This document shows, in pieces, positions 62,398-64,000 of a stretch of 64,000 bases of DNA (its first letter is position 1; each line of letters starts with the position of its first letter). A model generated the notes under the pieces. The model saw nothing but the letters and a program-made list of their open reading frames with translations. It had not been told where the DNA came from and made no database searches. Source of the DNA: Alkalibaculum sporogenes. Its GTDB lineage: Bacteria > Bacillota > Clostridia > Eubacteriales > Alkalibacteraceae. The stretch spans positions 62,001 through 126,000 of the forward strand of contig NZ_WHNX01000001.1 of assembly GCF_009362815.1 (NCBI RefSeq). The letters are read 5' to 3'. Made by a program: the position numbers and the translations under genes.

Positions 62398-62430
62398 CTA
62401 AAAAAAGCCTATAGAAAATAAGCTCTTCAT
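62398..62430 (-). CDS. Leader peptide of the ABC-F gene
   Basis: A 10-codon frame from ATG 62430 to TAG 62400-62398 reads MKSLFSIGFF. It spans the terminator hairpin that lies before the ABC-F start, so a ribosome stalled on it would melt the hairpin. It has only a weak ribosome site (AAGAAAA), so confidence is moderate. Confidence 0.5.
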   Translation of the reverse strand: MKSLFSIGFF

Positions 62431-62443
62431 TAATATATTTTCT
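62403..62443 (-). promoter_or_regulatory. Transcription attenuator of the ABC-F gene
   Basis: Read on the minus strand, AAGAGCTTA (62427-62419) pairs with TAGGCTTTT (62411-62403) using wobble pairs and is followed by a T-tract, giving a terminator just before the ABC-F gene. An alternative stem, AGAAAATA (62443-62436) with TATTTTCT (62420-62413), overlaps its arm and loop and would act as antiterminator. Confidence 0.6.
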
Positions 62444-62452
62444 TAATTGCAA

Positions 62453-62899
62453 TCTTGCAATTAACTATTATCTAGCAAAGACATTTTTTTTGAGTTTATC
62501 ATGGTAGCATAACACTATTTACGGTTAAGTTCAATCATTTCATAGGAAATATATAGGAGCGTTAGTTCTTAAAAATTGATGATTATTAAATTATATCTAA
62601 TTTTCCATTTGAGTAATGAGCTCTTTTTGTCTTTCATAGAATAACAAATTCTTATTATGTTTGAATAAACTGGACGACCCTTGCTGATGATAAACTTAGT
62701 ACTACTATAGTTGATGGTTAGTTCTGTCATAAGCACAAGAATCTCTTGCCCATCACCAAAGGCTTTCTTAACAAAGGCAAACATATAAATATGGTATAGT
62801 ATTAACATAATATACTACATATAAAGGCTATGAGCCAGTATCTAGTGAAGCAGCGTGGTAGATTCTTGGCCATTACAAAATTGTTGTAATAATGATTCA
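62453..62899. other. Gap with a minus-strand gene remnant
   Basis: On the minus strand from 62784 to about 62600 a frame reads MFAFVKKAFGDGQEILVLMT followed by ELTINYSSTKF, which resembles the C-terminal end of a larger protein, but there is no upstream part or ribosome site. I cannot name the family. The rest, on the plus strand, holds only the upstream part of the short frame that continues into the peptidase fragment. Confidence 0.4.
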
Positions 62900-62964
62900 T
62901 GTTCCATCGTGGGATTGATGGAGAAATTGGTGTTGTTGAATATGATAAAGGAGTGAACAAAAAT

Positions 62965-63111
62965 ATGATGAAACAAATAAGATTCATAGATATACCTGGA
63001 ATAAAAGTAGGACATGCTCAAAATATTAATGCGGCTACAGGATGTACTGTAGTACTATGTGAAAAAGGTGCAGTTGCAGGTGTTGATGTTAGAGGAGGCT
63101 CAACGACTTGA
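62965..63111 (+). pseudogene. N-terminal fragment of a P1-family (DmpA/BapA-like) peptidase
   Basis: The frame from ATG 62965 (GGAG upstream) reads MMKQIRFIDIPGIKVGHAQN and then GCTVVLCEKGAVAGVDVRGG, the beginning of the P1 family of N-terminal-nucleophile peptidases, and stops after 48 residues. The remaining roughly 270 residues, with the nucleophile, are missing; the two-component genes follow directly, as if by deletion. Confidence 0.8.
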
Positions 63112-63167
63112 TAACGCAACTTGTACACATCTATGTGATATAACAAATGAGAAAGCGGGTGATAAAC

Positions 63168-63821
63168 ATGGTAGATATTCTGATTGTAGAAGATGAACAG
63201 GCAATTGCTAATCTAATCTATGCCAATTTGAGCGAAGAGGGTTACCACTGTCAATGTGCTTTTGACGGCAAAGAGGGCGCTAATTTGATTGAGCAAAATG
63301 TATATGATCTTATTCTACTAGATATCTGGCTCCCAATAATTGATGGCTACGAATTAATGGAATATATTCGCCCTACAGGTATACCCGTAATTTTCATTAC
63401 AGCAAAGGGAAAGGTTCAGGACCGTATCAAAGGTTTGAAACTGGGTGCAGATGATTATATTGTAAAACCATTTCAGATTGGGGAGCTTCTTGCAAGGGTG
63501 GAAGCAGTGCTCCGGCGTGTGGGTAAAATCAATAAGCAGTTATCCATTTTTGGTGTAGATATCAATTGTGAATCCCATACTGTAACGAAAGACGGAAAGG
63601 TCATAAATATGACCGTCAAAGAATTTGATTTACTGGTAGAGCTTGTCCGTAATAAAAATGTGGCTCTTTATCGCGAACGTCTTTATGAAAAAGTTTGGAA
63701 AGAACCCTTTACTGGTGAGACAAGAACCCTAGATTCTCATATACAGCGACTCCGCCGCAAGCTTGATTGGGATGAACATATCAAGACGGTATTTCGTATA
63801 GGTTATCGGTTGGAGGTGTAA
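63168..63821 (+). CDS. OmpR-family response regulator
   Basis: A 217-residue regulator with receiver (IVEDEQAI, LILLDIWLPI with the phosphorylated Asp, VKPF) and winged-helix DNA-binding domain (MTVKEFDLLVELVRNKNVAL, RRKLDWDEHIKTVFRIGYRL). ATG 63168 starts the receiver; an earlier ATG at 63147 adds only seven residues without family sequence. It is followed by its kinase one base after the stop. The truncated peptidase upstream suggests the pair was placed here by a rearrangement. Confidence 0.92.
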   Translation: MVDILIVEDEQAIANLIYANLSEEGYHCQCAFDGKEGANLIEQNVYDLILLDIWLPIIDGYELMEYIRPTGIPVIFITAKGKVQDRIKGLKLGADDYIVKPFQIGELLARVEAVLRRVGKINKQLSIFGVDINCESHTVTKDGKVINMTVKEFDLLVELVRNKNVALYRERLYEKVWKEPFTGETRTLDSHIQRLRRKLDWDEHIKTVFRIGYRLEV

Positions 63822-63822
63822 C

Positions 63823-64000
63823 GTGAATCTGTTTTCTAAGGTGTTTTTATGTACTTTATTCATTTTAACACTGTCTTTGGGTGTTGCTGGATATTATCTT
63901 ATTTCAACGAGCTTCAACGCATCTTTACAGCGTGAAACAGATAGAGCGCTGGAGCAATATCAACTTATTAAATTTAACCTTCAGTCATCTATACTCGGTG
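63823..64000 (+). CDS. Sensor histidine kinase, 3' end outside the window
   Basis: GTG 63823, behind GGAGG, opens a frame that runs off the window after 59 residues. MNLFSKVFLCTLFILTLSLG and VAGYYLISTSF make the first membrane helix, followed by the start of an extracellular sensor loop (QRETDRALEQYQ). By position it is the partner kinase of the response regulator; the H-box and ATPase domains are not visible here. Confidence 0.75.
   Translation, partial: MNLFSKVFLCTLFILTLSLGVAGYYLISTSFNASLQRETDRALEQYQLIKFNLQSSILG

Noticed and set aside
1-64000. CRISPR arrays, tRNA, rRNA, intact insertion sequences or integrases.
   Set aside because: No spaced direct repeat series, cloverleaf-like sequence, rRNA signature or transposase motif was recognised on either strand.

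Overview
The window looks like a chromosomal segment of a low-GC, endospore-forming, anaerobic member of the Clostridia. This is inferred from an AT-rich composition, AGGAGG-type ribosome binding sites, a CotF-like spore coat gene, corrinoid-dependent methyl transfer genes, sortase B and NEAT-type surface proteins, and an AdhE remnant. No rRNA, tRNA, CRISPR array or intact insertion sequence was seen. Starts were moved inward where a Shine-Dalgarno (SD) sequence clearly decides.

Layout. 1-5661: a catabolic operon with both subunits of an aconitase-X dehydratase, a complete TRAP transporter (DctP, DctQ, DctM) and an FAD oxidoreductase. 5662-11364: mixed small genes (CotF-like coat protein, XRE regulator with peptide deformylase, zinc-ribbon protein, GNAT/YoaP acetyltransferase, VanZ-like protein) with a patch of decayed genes at 7.9-9.5 kb. 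11875-16015: a TetR gene with an ideal promoter and palindromic operator, then acetolactate synthase large and small subunits and a threonine-dehydratase-like enzyme; a weaker operator copy precedes ilvB. 16689-18517: an OmpR/histidine kinase pair. 18629-30044: a Fur-controlled heme acquisition locus (AraC regulator, NEAT protein with NPKTG sorting motif, Shp-like protein, IsdE-like lipoprotein, FecCD permease, ATPase, flavodoxin, DUF454 protein, two CydDC-like ABC half-exporters, class B sortase). 30100-32767: AdhE remnant and a MacB-type ABC pair. 32998-36960: TetR, UroD-family protein and GPH/MFS transporter. 37309-40565: stress protein, ICMT-like enzyme, a scar of a second sortase B locus, CPBP protease, Uma2 protein.

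40928-53891: the most distinctive part. It holds an SDR with a replaced catalytic lysine, a sigma-54 activator, an MttB-family (non-pyrrolysine) methyltransferase divergent from a BCCT transporter with a sigma-54 promoter on each side, a second BCCT transporter and a cognate corrinoid protein. Next come a SorC-type regulator controlling a zinc dehydrogenase and DeoC, and a UroD-family protein that could be a methyltransferase. Together this suggests uptake and demethylation of a quaternary amine or related compound, perhaps followed by oxidation of the remaining skeleton.

54071-64000: small membrane and zinc-ribbon proteins, an acyltransferase, a class-1 isoprenoid-type enzyme divergent from a radical SAM protein, a DUF169 protein preceded by three dyads, an ABC-F protein behind a leader-peptide attenuator, gene remnants, and a two-component pair cut by the window end. 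The radical SAM upstream region carries a 19-bp sequence identical to the operator of the XRE gene 50 kb away, which may tie these two loci together.
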